DNA of 64,000 bases from Phenylobacterium sp. (lineage in GTDB: Bacteria > Pseudomonadota > Alphaproteobacteria > Caulobacterales > Caulobacteraceae): assembly GCF_025351295.1 (NCBI RefSeq), contig NZ_JANXWD010000021.1:19405-83404 (forward strand). Direction: 5' to 3'. The notes under the pieces were generated by a model. That model did no database searches, was not told where the DNA came from, and saw nothing but the letters and a program-made list of their open reading frames with translations. Positions 1 to 9,468 of this stretch are shown here, in pieces; within the stretch, counting starts at the first letter, position 1, and each line of letters begins with the position of its first letter. Made by a program: the position numbers and the translations under genes.

Positions 1-674
<674 letters not shown>

Positions 675-687
675 GCCAGGGGTCGCG

Positions 688-1614
688 CTATTGCGTGAAG
701 GCATAGTGGTGCGCGACGGCCCACCCGTGCCAGTCGTCGACCACGGTGCCGGTGATCAGGATGCCGATCCCGCCGGTCAGCGGCGTCAGCACGGCGAACC
801 ACCAGGCCCAGCGGTGCACCGACTCCATCGTGGCGTTGAACCCCATGGTCCAGCGCCAGAACAGGGCCGCCCGCTCCGAGGCCGTGCCGCGATCGGTGAC
901 CTGCTCGATCTCCCGCTCGCCGCCATACCGGCTGACCGCCAGGATCGTGGCGCCGTGCATGGCGAACAGCAGGGTGGAGCCGTAGAGGAAGACGATCGAG
1001 AGGCAGTGGAACGGGTCGTAGAACAGGTTGCCGTAGCGGATCGAGAACGACCCCACCCAATCCAGGTGCGGGAAGATTCCAAACGGTACGGCTTCGCTCC
1101 AGCTGCCCATGAAGATCGGCCGGATGAAGCCCAGCACCAGGTAAAGCCAGATCGCCGAGGCGAAGGCCCAGGCCACGTGGGTGCCGAGGCCCAGGGCCCG
1201 CGCCCGGGTATAGGTCCGGACCCACCACAGGATGAGCGATGCGGTCAGGAAGAATCCCGCCATCAGCCACCATCCGCCCTGCGCCAGGGGCGGGAAGATC
1301 TGCAGCCCGTATTCCGGCGGCGGCGGCTGCAGGGAGAGCCAGGGCAGCTGCCGCACGAACTCGGCGGGATTCCAGCCCACCGAAGCCCACATGTTGAGTC
1401 CGATGATCTCGAAGGCCAGGAAGCCGCAGAGCAGCGACGCGACACCCGTGACACCAAGATAGATCGGCCCGATCTGCGCGTTGCCGATGATGCCCAGCAG
1501 CCACGATTGCCAGGGGGTCCCGTCGCGGCTGAACTGGCCCGCCGGGAGGGCGACCCCCATCTCGGCCGGCCCGCGGACCTGGACCTGGGTGAATATGTTT
1601 TGATAACCCGCCAC
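688..1614 (-). CDS. pufM: Photosynthetic reaction centre M subunit
   Basis: Encodes the 308-residue M chain of the type II reaction centre, which with PufL binds the bacteriochlorophyll special pair, bacteriopheophytins, quinones and the non-haem iron in the inner membrane. The start is a GTG at 1614 preceded by GAGGAGA, giving the classical [17 protein letters not shown] opening; an upstream ATG at 1638 would add residues not seen in the family. Five hydrophobic helices and conserved His-containing helix segments ([27 protein letters not shown]) are present. It is the last puf gene. No tetrahaem pufC or pufX follows; cbbL does. It lies 14 bases after pufL. Confidence 0.97.
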   Translation of the reverse strand: MAGYQNIFTQVQVRGPAEMGVALPAGQFSRDGTPWQSWLLGIIGNAQIGPIYLGVTGVASLLCGFLAFEIIGLNMWASVGWNPAEFVRQLPWLSLQPPPPEYGLQIFPPLAQGGWWLMAGFFLTASLILWWVRTYTRARALGLGTHVAWAFASAIWLYLVLGFIRPIFMGSWSEAVPFGIFPHLDWVGSFSIRYGNLFYDPFHCLSIVFLYGSTLLFAMHGATILAVSRYGGEREIEQVTDRGTASERAALFWRWTMGFNATMESVHRWAWWFAVLTPLTGGIGILITGTVVDDWHGWAVAHHYAFTQ

Positions 1615-1628
1615 AGTCCGTCTCCTCG

Positions 1629-2453
1629 CTAGCCCCAAATCGGGAGGTTACGCCACCAGTTCCACCATTCCGGCCAGCCGAGCGACCACACCGGGCCGCT
1701 GATGACGATGCAGACCGCGCTCCAGAACACCGCCGACAACGCCAGGAAAAGGCCAAGCCGGTGAATGCCCAGGGTGCCGATCGAGTAGCCCATCACGTCG
1801 CGGAAGAAGGTGTCTTCATGCTCCGGCGTCTTGACCGCCTCGCCCTTGCCGGGATTGGTCGCCGACAGGATCAGCGAGCCGTGCAGGGAGAGCGCGAAGG
1901 TCGTCGCAAAGAAGAACGACACGGCGATCATGTGCGCTGGATTATAGTGGAAATTCAAATATCTATACCCGGTGTTGGACACCCACTCCAGGTGGCTGAA
2001 GATGCCGTAGGGAAAGGCGTATCCCCAGGCCCCGAGCAGCGCCGGCCGCACCACCTCAAGCACGAAATAGGCCAGGATCGCGAAGCTGAAGGCGAACGGC
2101 ACATGCATGCCGATCCCCAGCTTGCGGGCGATCTCCACTTCGCGCAGCGCCCACGACCCGAAGGCCCCCAGGGCGCAGAAGGTGATGGCCTGCCACAGGC
2201 CGCCCTCCTTGAGCGGCGCCAGCGCCATGCCGTAGCTGATGTCGGGCGGCGCGATGCTGATGCGCCAGATGTTCCAGGTGGGCCCAAGCGCGGCGCCGTA
2301 GACGATCAGCGCCGTCCCGAGGGCGGCGAAGAACACCGACGTCACTCCAAAGAAGCCGACGTAGAAGGGGCCGACCCAGAAATCGAACAGATCGCCGCCG
2401 AGCAGAGTGCCTCCGCGCACGCGGTATTTTCGTTCAAAGCTCAGCAACGCCAT
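1629..2453 (-). CDS. pufL: Photosynthetic reaction centre L subunit
   Basis: The 274-residue L chain of the type II reaction centre. The chosen ATG at 2453 gives [15 protein letters not shown], the standard PufL start; a frame extension to 2546 lacks family sequence. The translation shows [19 protein letters not shown] at the N-terminus, five membrane helices, and the [19 protein letters not shown] stretch carrying the special-pair His region. It lies in the pufB-A-L-M operon, separated from pufA by 134 bases that hold a strong hairpin. Confidence 0.97.
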   Translation of the reverse strand: MALLSFERKYRVRGGTLLGGDLFDFWVGPFYVGFFGVTSVFFAALGTALIVYGAALGPTWNIWRISIAPPDISYGMALAPLKEGGLWQAITFCALGAFGSWALREVEIARKLGIGMHVPFAFSFAILAYFVLEVVRPALLGAWGYAFPYGIFSHLEWVSNTGYRYLNFHYNPAHMIAVSFFFATTFALSLHGSLILSATNPGKGEAVKTPEHEDTFFRDVMGYSIGTLGIHRLGLFLALSAVFWSAVCIVISGPVWSLGWPEWWNWWRNLPIWG

Positions 2454-2520
2454 GGCTGCGGGTCTCCGCGCTGGTTTGTTCGTCCGCCAGGTCCGACCTG
2501 GGAGTTCGGAAGTCCGGGTG

Positions 2521-2554
2521 GCGGGCGGGTCGGCCAGGGCCGACACACGCCCGC
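2521..2554 (-). promoter_or_regulatory. pufA-pufL intercistronic hairpin
   Basis: GCGGGCG (2521-2527) pairs with CGCCCGC (2548-2554), and inside it GTCGGC (2529-2534) pairs with GCCGAC (2539-2544) around a CAGG loop, giving 13 base pairs with one small internal bulge. It sits between pufA and pufL. In Rhodobacter, hairpins at this place protect the upstream pufBA mRNA and give excess LH1 over reaction centre. The same role is inferred here from position and structure. Confidence 0.7.
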
Positions 2555-2587
2555 TCCCTTCTTGGGTAGATCAGGAGACGATCGCGC

Positions 2588-2797
2588 CTAGGCGGGCTTG
2601 ATCGGCGCCTTGGTCGGATCGACCGTCAGGGTTTGCGACGCCGCAGGAGCGGCGTGCTTGACGTTCGGGCCTTCGATCCAGTTGAACCGCGACGTGCTGA
2701 GCAGGATGAAGTGAATCAGCAACGCCAGGACAAACAGGAAGACGAACAATCCGACGAGTACGCGTCTTGGATCAAATAGAAGCCAGATCCTCCACAT
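2588..2797 (-). CDS. pufA: LH1 antenna alpha subunit
   Basis: A 69-residue light-harvesting 1 alpha polypeptide. It starts [21 protein letters not shown], with one membrane helix ending in [17 protein letters not shown]; the His in LLIHF is the expected bacteriochlorophyll ligand and the Trp after the helix is typical of LH1 alpha. A soluble tail of about 25 residues ([15 protein letters not shown] and on) follows. It is 12 bases after pufB, and the mRNA hairpin before pufL follows it. Confidence 0.95.
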   Translation of the reverse strand: MWRIWLLFDPRRVLVGLFVFLFVLALLIHFILLSTSRFNWIEGPNVKHAAPAASQTLTVDPTKAPIKPA

Positions 2798-2809
2798 GAT
2801 AGTTCTCCT

Positions 2810-3040
2810 TTAGCTGAAGTAGCTCAGAGCCAACTGACCGGCCATCTTTCCGTGCTCCATCAGCTCGGAGTAACCCTGGACACCAGGCAACCAGGGACGC
2901 CAGTTCCAAACCAGAACGTGCGCGATGATCGCGATGATGGTGAACCCGATGAAGCTTCCCATGAAAATTCGATGGAATTCTTTTGCTTCCGCTTCAGTCA
3001 AGCCCGTCAAGCTACCTGTACTTAGATCTCTTTCTGCCAT
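2810..3040 (-). CDS. pufB: LH1 antenna beta subunit
   Basis: A 76-residue light-harvesting 1 beta polypeptide and the first structural gene of the puf operon. ATG at 3040 follows AGGAGT. Conserved features are [15 protein letters not shown] (outer His), a single membrane helix with [16 protein letters not shown] (the bacteriochlorophyll-ligand His, then the Trp-rich end). It carries about 23 residues after RPWLPG ([21 protein letters not shown] region), longer than the short beta chains of Rhodobacter, which stop near RPW. Confidence 0.95.
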   Translation of the reverse strand: MAERDLSTGSLTGLTEAEAKEFHRIFMGSFIGFTIIAIIAHVLVWNWRPWLPGVQGYSELMEHGKMAGQLALSYFS

Positions 3041-3066
3041 AACTCCTGCTCCAATCTCGCTGTTGC

Positions 3067-3120
3067 TCACCCTATGGACGGGATTACTTTGACAGCGACG
3101 CCAACCGCGAGGACCATCAT
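3067..3120 (-). CDS. Possible puf leader peptide (17 codons)
   Basis: An ATG-ATG start at 3120 opens a 17-codon frame, [17 protein letters not shown], ending in TGA 26 bases before the pufB start. A weak purine-rich site (AAGAGA) precedes it. Its place, just upstream of pufB, is like that of the small pufK frame of Rhodobacter that couples translation into pufB. No pufQ is visible in this interval. Whether it is translated cannot be told from sequence alone. Confidence 0.3.
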   Translation of the reverse strand: MMVLAVGVAVKVIPSIG

Positions 3121-3229
3121 CGCGATCTCTTGATGAGGCCGTTGAGAACAACCCCACTTGAGCGCGGGCCGTCGCAGCTGCGTGTTTGCTGCCGTCCGCC
3201 CGTAGGCGGCGCGAAGGCGTCCCTGCCCA

Positions 3230-4684
3230 TCATGCCGCCTGGCCCTCCATCAGGCCCGCGTGCGCGATCGCGACACGACTCGCCAGGACGCGCCCCTCGC
3301 CGGCCAGGCGCGCGCCGCGCTCGGCCGCGTCACGCAGGCGTTTCGCCGCGGAAATCCGCACCAGAACCGGCTGCGCCTCGACAATTCGGTCGAGCGCCGC
3401 CTTGGCGTCCGGGTCCCAGGCCAGCTCGACATGCCGGCGCGCCGGCGTCGCCTCCACCTTGTCCATCTGCGCGGCGAGCGGGAGGATGTGGAAGAGCGCG
3501 TCGAACAGCGCGTTGCAGACCTCCTGCACCAGGTAGGTCGCGCCGGCGTAGCCCATGAACGGCGTGCCGGTATGGCGGCGGATGATCGCCCCCGGGAAGG
3601 AGGCGGGAATGTAGGTGGCCCGGGATCCGGCCTCGGCCATGTACATCCGCTCGTTGAAGCTGCCGAACATGACCAGGGGCGGCGTCTCGCGAATGGCGCG
3701 CCTTACCGCCTCGTTGTCCGACTTGCGCCCGGCGACCCGCGAGACGGCGAACATGCAGGGCAGGCCCATGTCGGTTTCGAGGAAGGCGCGGATCCCGCGG
3801 GCGTAGGTCTCGTTGGCCACGACGGCGAAGCTGGCGGTGCCGAAGAAGTCCTGGGTCACCGAGCGCCACAGATCCCAGATCGGCTTGATGGTGGTGTGCT
3901 TTTCCCGCGCGATGAAGGGTTCCGGATCGAGCTCCAGCAGCTCGCCAAGCGTGCGGAGGAACCGGGTGGTGGAGTCGAGCCCGATCGGCGCCTGCAGATA
4001 GGGCCGCTCCAGGGTCTCGCAGAGCTGCCGGCCGAACTCCCGGTACATGCAGACGTTGACGTCGGCATCCGCCAGTCGGCGCACGTCCGCAAGATGACTG
4101 CCCAGCGGGAAGACCAGGTTGACCTGGGCGCCGATCCCCTCGATCAGCCGCCGGATCTCCGCCAGGTCCGACGGCATGTTGAACATGCCGTACATCGGCC
4201 CGATGATGTTGACCTTCGGCGGCTCGCCGTCCTTGCGGGGGCGCAACTTCGGGACCTTCTTCGGACCGAACTGGGTCCAGAGCCAGGTCAGGGCGCGATC
4301 GGCGCTCTGCCACTGATCCTCATCGATCGTGCGCGGCAGGAAGCGCTGGATATTGGTGCCTTCCGGGGTGACGCCGCCGCCGATCATCTCGGCGATCGAT
4401 CCGGTGACCACCACCGCCGGCAGGTCACGGTCGAGCGTGCGCCAGGCCCGCTTCATCGCGCCCTCGGTGCCGGTCTGGCCCAGTTCCTCCTCGCCGAGAC
4501 CGGTCACCACGATCGGCAACTCATGTGGCGGCAGGCCGTCGGTGTAGTGCAGCACCGAGGTCACGGGCAGGTTCTCGCACCCCACCGGTCCGTCGATGAT
4601 GACCTGCAGCCCCTTGATGGCCGTGAAGGCGTAGACCGCGCCCCAATAGCCGCCCGCGCGATCATGATCGAGGATCAGCGTCAT
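3230..4684 (-). CDS. bchZ: Chlorophyllide a reductase subunit Z
   Basis: One of the two NifDK-like catalytic subunits of chlorophyllide a oxidoreductase (COR), which reduces ring B to make bacteriochlorophyllide. 484 residues from ATG 4684, starting [20 protein letters not shown]. Conserved Cys in [19 protein letters not shown] and [17 protein letters not shown] match the BchZ family. The start overlaps the bchY stop by 4 bases (ATGA), so the two are translationally coupled. It ends 190 bases before the pufB start and is followed by a leader region that may hold the puf promoter. Confidence 0.96.
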   Translation of the reverse strand: MTLILDHDRAGGYWGAVYAFTAIKGLQVIIDGPVGCENLPVTSVLHYTDGLPPHELPIVVTGLGEEELGQTGTEGAMKRAWRTLDRDLPAVVVTGSIAEMIGGGVTPEGTNIQRFLPRTIDEDQWQSADRALTWLWTQFGPKKVPKLRPRKDGEPPKVNIIGPMYGMFNMPSDLAEIRRLIEGIGAQVNLVFPLGSHLADVRRLADADVNVCMYREFGRQLCETLERPYLQAPIGLDSTTRFLRTLGELLELDPEPFIAREKHTTIKPIWDLWRSVTQDFFGTASFAVVANETYARGIRAFLETDMGLPCMFAVSRVAGRKSDNEAVRRAIRETPPLVMFGSFNERMYMAEAGSRATYIPASFPGAIIRRHTGTPFMGYAGATYLVQEVCNALFDALFHILPLAAQMDKVEATPARRHVELAWDPDAKAALDRIVEAQPVLVRISAAKRLRDAAERGARLAGEGRVLASRVAIAHAGLMEGQAA

Positions 4685-6231
4685 GAGCCGACCGCCTCTT
4701 CCTGGGCGCGGGCCGCGGCCATGGTCTTGGCGTAGCGCGCCTTGAACTCGGGCCGGTCGATCGGGGTGTCTTCCCAGACACCGCTGGCGTGCCCTGTGCC
4801 GACGCCTTCGAAGAAGGCGCTCATCTGGTCGAAGCGGGCCTTGTTCGCGAGCGCGGCGTTGATCACCTGAGCCAGCGAGCCGGCCCCCGCCGGTCCCATC
4901 AGCGGCCGGGCCGAGATCAGGTTGGTGAAGTAGAGCGCGGGGATCGAGCGCTGCTTGGCGTACTGCACCACCGGGGTCGTGCCGATGGCGAGGTCGGGTC
5001 CGAACTCCTCGAACGCGGCGATGTCCTGCTCCAGCGAGGCGCGGAACTGCACCCGCACACCCCGTGATTCCAGCCACTCGCGGTCCGGGTCGGACCAGGG
5101 GGTGCGCGGGCAGGCGGTGCCGACATACGGCACGTCGGCGCCGCTCTCCAGCAACAGCCGGGCGACCAGCAGTTCGGAGCCCTCGTAACCGCTGAGGGTG
5201 ATGCGGCCGCGGATCGGCGCGGCGGCGAGCGCACCCTGGATGGCCGGCAGGAAGCGGTTCTTGGACGCGTCCACCTGGGACTGGGCGATCCCGCAGGCCT
5301 GACCGATGGCATCGAGCCAGGCGGCCGTGCCGTCGCGCCCCACCGGCGCCGAACCGACGATCGCGCGGCCAGCGGCGGTGAATTCACGCACCGAGGCGGT
5401 GTAGAAGGGGTGGATCGCAGCCACGGCGGCGCAGTCCAGGGCGGCGTACAGCTCGCGCCATTCCCGGGTCGGCACGACCGGGCCGGCGGCCAGGCCCAGC
5501 GGCTCAAGCATCATGCCGATGCCCACCGGATCGGCGGGGAACATCTCGCCCAGCAGGGTGATGGTGGGCTTGTCGGACTGCTCGCGCGGCGCGGCGACCG
5601 GACCCTGCTCGGCCTCGCCGCGGGCGTATTTCAGCATGGCCCCGGCCAGTACGTCCTTGGCCTCCGCGTGCGTGGGGATGCCGAAGCCCGGAACGTCGAT
5701 GCCGATGATCCGCACGCCGTTGATCTGCTTGGGCAGCAGTTGCAGCGGCACGCCGGAGGCGGTGGGCACGCAGAGGTTGGTGACGATCACCGTGTCGTAG
5801 AGTGCGGGATCGGCCAGCTGGAAGACGGCTTCTCGGATGTCCTCGAAGAGTTTGCCGGTCACCAGGGTTTCGGAGTTGAACGGGACGTAGCCCACGGTCC
5901 GGCGTGCGCCGTAGAAGTGCGAGGTGAAGGTCAGGCCGTAGACGCAGCAGGCCGAGCCGGACAACACCGTGGCCGTGCGGCGCATGCGCAGCCCGACGCG
6001 GAGCGAGCCGAAGGCGGGGCACATGCTCTGGGGCTGGTCATGGGGGCCCTTGGGATAGTCCTTGGCGTACCGGTCGAGGATGTCGGATTTGCCGGCGCTC
6101 TGGGCGGCCTGGCGCAGTTCATCCGGCCCGGCGTGGCATCCGCCGCCGTCGCCGACGCCCGGCGAAGCGACGACCTCGCTCACCGCGCCATCGGCGGAGA
6201 TCATCGCGTCGGAGGGCGCCCGGTCGCTCAT
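4681..6231 (-). CDS. bchY: Chlorophyllide a reductase subunit Y
   Basis: The second catalytic subunit of COR, a NifDK-like protein that with BchZ holds the [4Fe-4S] cluster and substrate. 516 residues. Conserved family stretches include [35 protein letters not shown] and [14 protein letters not shown] with cluster-type cysteines. It starts 3 bases after the bchX stop and overlaps bchZ by 4 bases, so bchX-Y-Z form one tight unit. The first 35 residues are poorly conserved in character and may be a variable leader. Confidence 0.96.
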   Translation of the reverse strand: MSDRAPSDAMISADGAVSEVVASPGVGDGGGCHAGPDELRQAAQSAGKSDILDRYAKDYPKGPHDQPQSMCPAFGSLRVGLRMRRTATVLSGSACCVYGLTFTSHFYGARRTVGYVPFNSETLVTGKLFEDIREAVFQLADPALYDTVIVTNLCVPTASGVPLQLLPKQINGVRIIGIDVPGFGIPTHAEAKDVLAGAMLKYARGEAEQGPVAAPREQSDKPTITLLGEMFPADPVGIGMMLEPLGLAAGPVVPTREWRELYAALDCAAVAAIHPFYTASVREFTAAGRAIVGSAPVGRDGTAAWLDAIGQACGIAQSQVDASKNRFLPAIQGALAAAPIRGRITLSGYEGSELLVARLLLESGADVPYVGTACPRTPWSDPDREWLESRGVRVQFRASLEQDIAAFEEFGPDLAIGTTPVVQYAKQRSIPALYFTNLISARPLMGPAGAGSLAQVINAALANKARFDQMSAFFEGVGTGHASGVWEDTPIDRPEFKARYAKTMAAARAQEEAVGS

Positions 6232-6234
6232 CGC

Positions 6235-7224
6235 CTACACCGCGTCGTAGATGACTTCGAGGGTGCGGGTCTCGGCGAACACGCCGCCGCGCATGTCGGC
6301 CTGGCTCGCCGGCTGCAGCACATAGGCGCCGCCCGTCTGGTCCGCGGCGAACAGGCCCAGCAGACCGTCCTGGGTCAGCGGCTTGGGTCGCACCGGCGGC
6401 GCCGTGGCCACGTTCGCGGCCAGGGATTCGAACAAGGGTCCCCAGCGGTCGCCGGGCGTGCCGATGATCTGGTAGTTGGCGGACTTGCGCCGGATGTCGT
6501 CGTCGGCCGGAATCGCGGCCAGCACCGGGATGCCGACGGCGTCGGCGAACGCCTGGGCCTCGCCGGTGCCGTCGTCCTTGTTGATGAGCATGCCGGCCAC
6601 GCCGACATTGCCGCCGAGCTTGCGGAAGTATTCCACCGCCGAGCAGACGTTGTTGGCGACATAGAGCGACTGCAGGTCGTTGGAGCCGACGACGATGACC
6701 TTCTGGCACATGTCCCTGGCGATCGGCAGGCCGAAGCCGCCGCAGACCACGTCGCCCAGGAAGTCGAGCAGGACGTAGTCGAAGCCCCAGTCATGGAAGC
6801 CCAGCTTCTCGAGCAGTTCGAAGCCATGGATGATGCCGCGCCCGCCGCAGCCGCGACCGACTTCGGGGCCGCCCAGCTCCATCGCGAACACCCCGTCGCG
6901 GGTGAAGCAGACATCCTCGATGCGGACCTCTTCGCCGGCCAGCTTCTTGCGGGCCGAGGTCTCGATGATGGTCGGGCAGGACTTGCCGCCGAACAGCAGC
7001 GAGGTGGTGTCGGACTTGGGGTCGCAGCCGATCAGCAGGACCCGCTTGCCCTGCTGGGCCATCATGTAGCTGAGGTTGGAGAGGGCGAAGCTCTTGCCGC
7101 TGCCGCCCTTGCCGTAGATGGCGATCACCTGGGTCTCCTTCGTCACCGCGCCGGTGTGGACGGGATCGGGTTCAACCGCGGCTTCCGCGCGAAGACGGCG
7201 GTTGTCGATCAAGGTGACGCTCAT
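6235..7224 (-). CDS. bchX: Chlorophyllide a reductase iron protein
   Basis: The NifH-like ATPase subunit of COR that delivers electrons to BchYZ. 329 residues, with a P-loop YGKGGSGKS at about residues 37-45, switch-type GCDPKSDTTSLLFGG, and cluster cysteines in GGRGCGGRG-type (ELGGPEVGRGCGGRGI) and VVCGGFGLPI. It is the first gene of the bchXYZ unit. The 148 bases upstream, before the bchC stop, carry several PpsR-type palindromes, so the unit probably has its own oxygen/light-controlled promoter besides read-through from crtEF-bchC. Confidence 0.96.
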   Translation of the reverse strand: MSVTLIDNRRLRAEAAVEPDPVHTGAVTKETQVIAIYGKGGSGKSFALSNLSYMMAQQGKRVLLIGCDPKSDTTSLLFGGKSCPTIIETSARKKLAGEEVRIEDVCFTRDGVFAMELGGPEVGRGCGGRGIIHGFELLEKLGFHDWGFDYVLLDFLGDVVCGGFGLPIARDMCQKVIVVGSNDLQSLYVANNVCSAVEYFRKLGGNVGVAGMLINKDDGTGEAQAFADAVGIPVLAAIPADDDIRRKSANYQIIGTPGDRWGPLFESLAANVATAPPVRPKPLTQDGLLGLFAADQTGGAYVLQPASQADMRGGVFAETRTLEVIYDAV

Positions 7225-7270
7225 AGGCTTGGCCTTCCACCGCTCGGCCCCTATCTAGTCGAGCCGAGAG

Positions 7271-7354
7271 TGTCAGCCTAACTTTACGCCAAGGGTTGTC
7301 AATCTAAACGTACACTTCGTTGCGATCCGAAAATATCGTCAATCTGACCTGACA
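7271..7354. promoter_or_regulatory. Cluster of PpsR/CrtJ-type operators before bchX
   Basis: TGTCAATCTAAACGTACA (7297-7314) fits TGT-N12-ACA exactly. TGTCAGCCTAACTTTACG (7271-7288) and, on the minus strand, TGTCAGGTCAGATTGACG (7337-7354) fit with one mismatch. The region is locally AT-rich. The spacing of multiple sites fits cooperative binding by tetrameric PpsR. Binding is inferred from the known consensus. Confidence 0.65.
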
Positions 7355-7363
7355 GTTGGGCTC

Positions 7364-7381
7364 TGTCAGACCTCAGGCACA
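7364..7381. promoter_or_regulatory. PpsR/CrtJ-type site overlapping the bchC stop
   Basis: TGTCAGACCTCAGGCACA fits TGT-N12-ACA but covers the last codons and stop of bchC (stop at 7373-7375). It could be a fourth site of the bchX operator cluster or a chance match. Weaker support than the sites at 7271-7354. Confidence 0.4.
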
Positions 7382-8308
7382 CTGCCGCCAATCGAGAACC
7401 ATCTTCAGGCAGGTGAAATCCGTGAAGGCCGTGCGATACGCGCCATCGGCTTCCTCCGCCGGCCGGCGATGGGTGATCAGGCCTTCCAGCGACAGGGCCC
7501 CGGTCTCGATGAGCCGCGTGGTGAAGGCCAGGTCCTCAGGCGCCCATTCCGCCGCGACGCGCAGGCGGGCCTCGCGGATGAAGGCCGGCGGAAATTCGAA
7601 CGACAGCGGCTGGTCGTAGAAGCCGGCCAGCACCACCTCGCCACCCCGGGCCAGGCGCGCGATCAGGCCGCCGAGCAGCTTGGAGTCGCCGCTCACGTCA
7701 TAGATCGCGCGATAATCGCGCCGCTCGTCCGCGTCGGGATGGACCACCCGATAGCCCTCGGCGCCCTCGCCGCGCAGGGAGTTGGTTTCCCAGACGGTCG
7801 GTGGCGGGCCGCCCTCGATCACCGCCAGCCGGGCCAGCAGCCGGCCCAGCACGCCGTGTCCGACGATCAGATCCGGGGTGGCGCCGCCGGCGATCGCGTG
7901 GCGTGCGGTGGCCGCCAGGGCGATCAGGACCCCGCGATCGCCCAGCGACTCGGGGATGGAGACGACCCGTGCGCTGGGCGCGACCAGCCGCCGCGCCGCG
8001 CCGCCGAACAGGCCGCGTGCATCCTTGAAACCGGACGAACCGGGGACGAAGACGGTCTCGCCGATCCGCCCGCGCGCGCCTTGCCCCGCATCGACCACCC
8101 GGCCGACGGATTCATACCCCGGCACCAAGGGGTAACCCATGCCGGGAAAGGGCGGCATGCGGCCGCTCCAGAGCAGGCGCTCGGTGCCGGTGCTGATCCC
8201 GCTCCAGTCGATCTCCACCATGAGGTCATCGGCGGTGATGTCCTTGAGGTCGAGGTGGCGCAGTGACAGTTGTTCAGGCTGCTCGATCACGACGGCCAAT
8301 GTGTCCAT
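7373..8308 (-). CDS. bchC: 2-desacetyl-2-hydroxyethyl bacteriochlorophyllide a dehydrogenase
   Basis: A 311-residue medium-chain-dehydrogenase-like enzyme that oxidises the 3-hydroxyethyl group of bacteriochlorophyllide to acetyl, the last ring modification of bacteriochlorophyll a. Family stretches seen: WSGISTGTERLLWSGRMPPFPGMGYPLVPGYESVG near residues 35-70, VPGSSGFKDARGLFGGA, and the nucleotide-fold segment IVGHGVLGRL. It lies 35 bases after crtF in the run crtE-crtF-bchC, the usual order in purple bacteria. Confidence 0.95.
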   Translation of the reverse strand: MDTLAVVIEQPEQLSLRHLDLKDITADDLMVEIDWSGISTGTERLLWSGRMPPFPGMGYPLVPGYESVGRVVDAGQGARGRIGETVFVPGSSGFKDARGLFGGAARRLVAPSARVVSIPESLGDRGVLIALAATARHAIAGGATPDLIVGHGVLGRLLARLAVIEGGPPPTVWETNSLRGEGAEGYRVVHPDADERRDYRAIYDVSGDSKLLGGLIARLARGGEVVLAGFYDQPLSFEFPPAFIREARLRVAAEWAPEDLAFTTRLIETGALSLEGLITHRRPAEEADGAYRTAFTDFTCLKMVLDWRQCA

Positions 8309-8343
8309 CTTGGTCTCCTCATTTTGCCCGCCACAGCTACGGT

Positions 8344-9462
8344 TCAGGGCTGGGCCAACACCGCGCGCAGCAGGAAAGGCGTGCGGGTGCGCAGGGTCCG
8401 GATCCGACGAAATCCGGCGGTTCGCGCCAGCGCGGCGATCTCGGCGGGCGTCCGGGCGCGGCCGCGGCCCATGGCCAGCAGGTAGAGCGCGAAATAGACG
8501 TCGGCGACCCGGTCGGTCCGGGGCGCGGCGGACATCGGTTCGGCGATCAGCAGGGCGCCGTCCGGCGGCAGCGCCGCGCGGATGGACCGCAACAGCGCGA
8601 CGGCGCCGGTGTCGTCATGGTCGTGCAGGATACGAACCAGGGTGATCAGGTCGGCGCCCGCGGGCACGGGTTCGGACAGGAAATCCCCAGCGAACACCTC
8701 TGTACGATCGAGCAGGCCCGCGCAGGCCAGCCGCCGCCGGGCGCGCTGCGTCACCGCCGGCAGGTCGAACAGCATCAGTTCCAGCGCCGGCGCCTGCGCC
8801 CCCGCCAAGGCCAGGAACGCGCCCTCCCCGCCGCCGACATCCATCAGCCGGCGGTGGCGGCCGATGCGGTAGGCCTGGAACAGGTCGGCGGCGACCGCCG
8901 GAAGCGTCGCGGCCATCAGCGCCGAATAGTCCGAGACGTCCTCGGGTGTGGTGGCCTGCGGCGCGGCCGAGGTCGCATAGGGCCAGTAGGCGGCCAGGTG
9001 GCCTTCTCCCCCGCCACGGCGCAGCAGGCCGACGCCGTCCGCCAGGTCCGCATAGAGATGCCGATGGTGCTCGATCATCTCGAGCAGGCCGGCATTGCCC
9101 AGCAGGGCCGCGCCCTGCGCGCCCAGCGCATAGCGGCCGGGCCCCGCGCGCTCCACCAGCCGCAGCGCCTGGGCCGCGCCCAGCAGCCGGTCCACGGCCT
9201 CCAGGGGCAGGTCGAGCACCTCCGCCAGCGCGGCGGTCGCGCGCGGCCCGTCGCGCAGCAGTTCGAACAGCCGCAGCCGCACGCAGGTCGCCAGGGTCTG
9301 CGAGTAGACGAAGCCAGCGACCAGATCGAACAGGCCCTGCGCGCGGCGGCGCGCGATCGGCCGGGTCAGCGGAAAGTCCGCGGCCCACTGCTGGAAACCC
9401 GGATCGGACAGCAGCCCGTTGCGCCAGCCGGTCCATCGATCGCGCCACGTCGTCGCGGACAT
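8344..9462 (-). CDS. crtF: Demethylspheroidene / hydroxyspirilloxanthin O-methyltransferase
   Basis: An S-adenosylmethionine O-methyltransferase of 372 residues that methylates the 1-hydroxyl made by CrtC. The N-terminal half is a helical dimerisation domain (FVYSQTLATCVRLRLFELL, RYALGAQGAALLGNAG). The C-terminal half is a Rossmann methyltransferase with MDVGGGEGAFLAL as the SAM-binding glycine loop, then FAGDFLSEPVPAGADL and VRILHDHDD with the catalytic-type His. It is 6 bases after crtE. With crtC and crtD and without crtA, it points to spirilloxanthin-series carotenoids. Confidence 0.94.
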   Translation of the reverse strand: MSATTWRDRWTGWRNGLLSDPGFQQWAADFPLTRPIARRRAQGLFDLVAGFVYSQTLATCVRLRLFELLRDGPRATAALAEVLDLPLEAVDRLLGAAQALRLVERAGPGRYALGAQGAALLGNAGLLEMIEHHRHLYADLADGVGLLRRGGGEGHLAAYWPYATSAAPQATTPEDVSDYSALMAATLPAVAADLFQAYRIGRHRRLMDVGGGEGAFLALAGAQAPALELMLFDLPAVTQRARRRLACAGLLDRTEVFAGDFLSEPVPAGADLITLVRILHDHDDTGAVALLRSIRAALPPDGALLIAEPMSAAPRTDRVADVYFALYLLAMGRGRARTPAEIAALARTAGFRRIRTLRTRTPFLLRAVLAQP

Positions 9463-9468
9463 GGCGGG

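Noticed and set aside
3041..3229. PpsR operator or pufQ before pufB
   Set aside because: No TGT-N12-ACA match was found and no frame of pufQ length or character exists in the interval.
5410..7281. Long + frame opposite bchY and bchX
   Set aside because: Shadow frame with Ala/Gly/Arg/His-rich composition; the minus strand holds clear nitrogenase-like genes.
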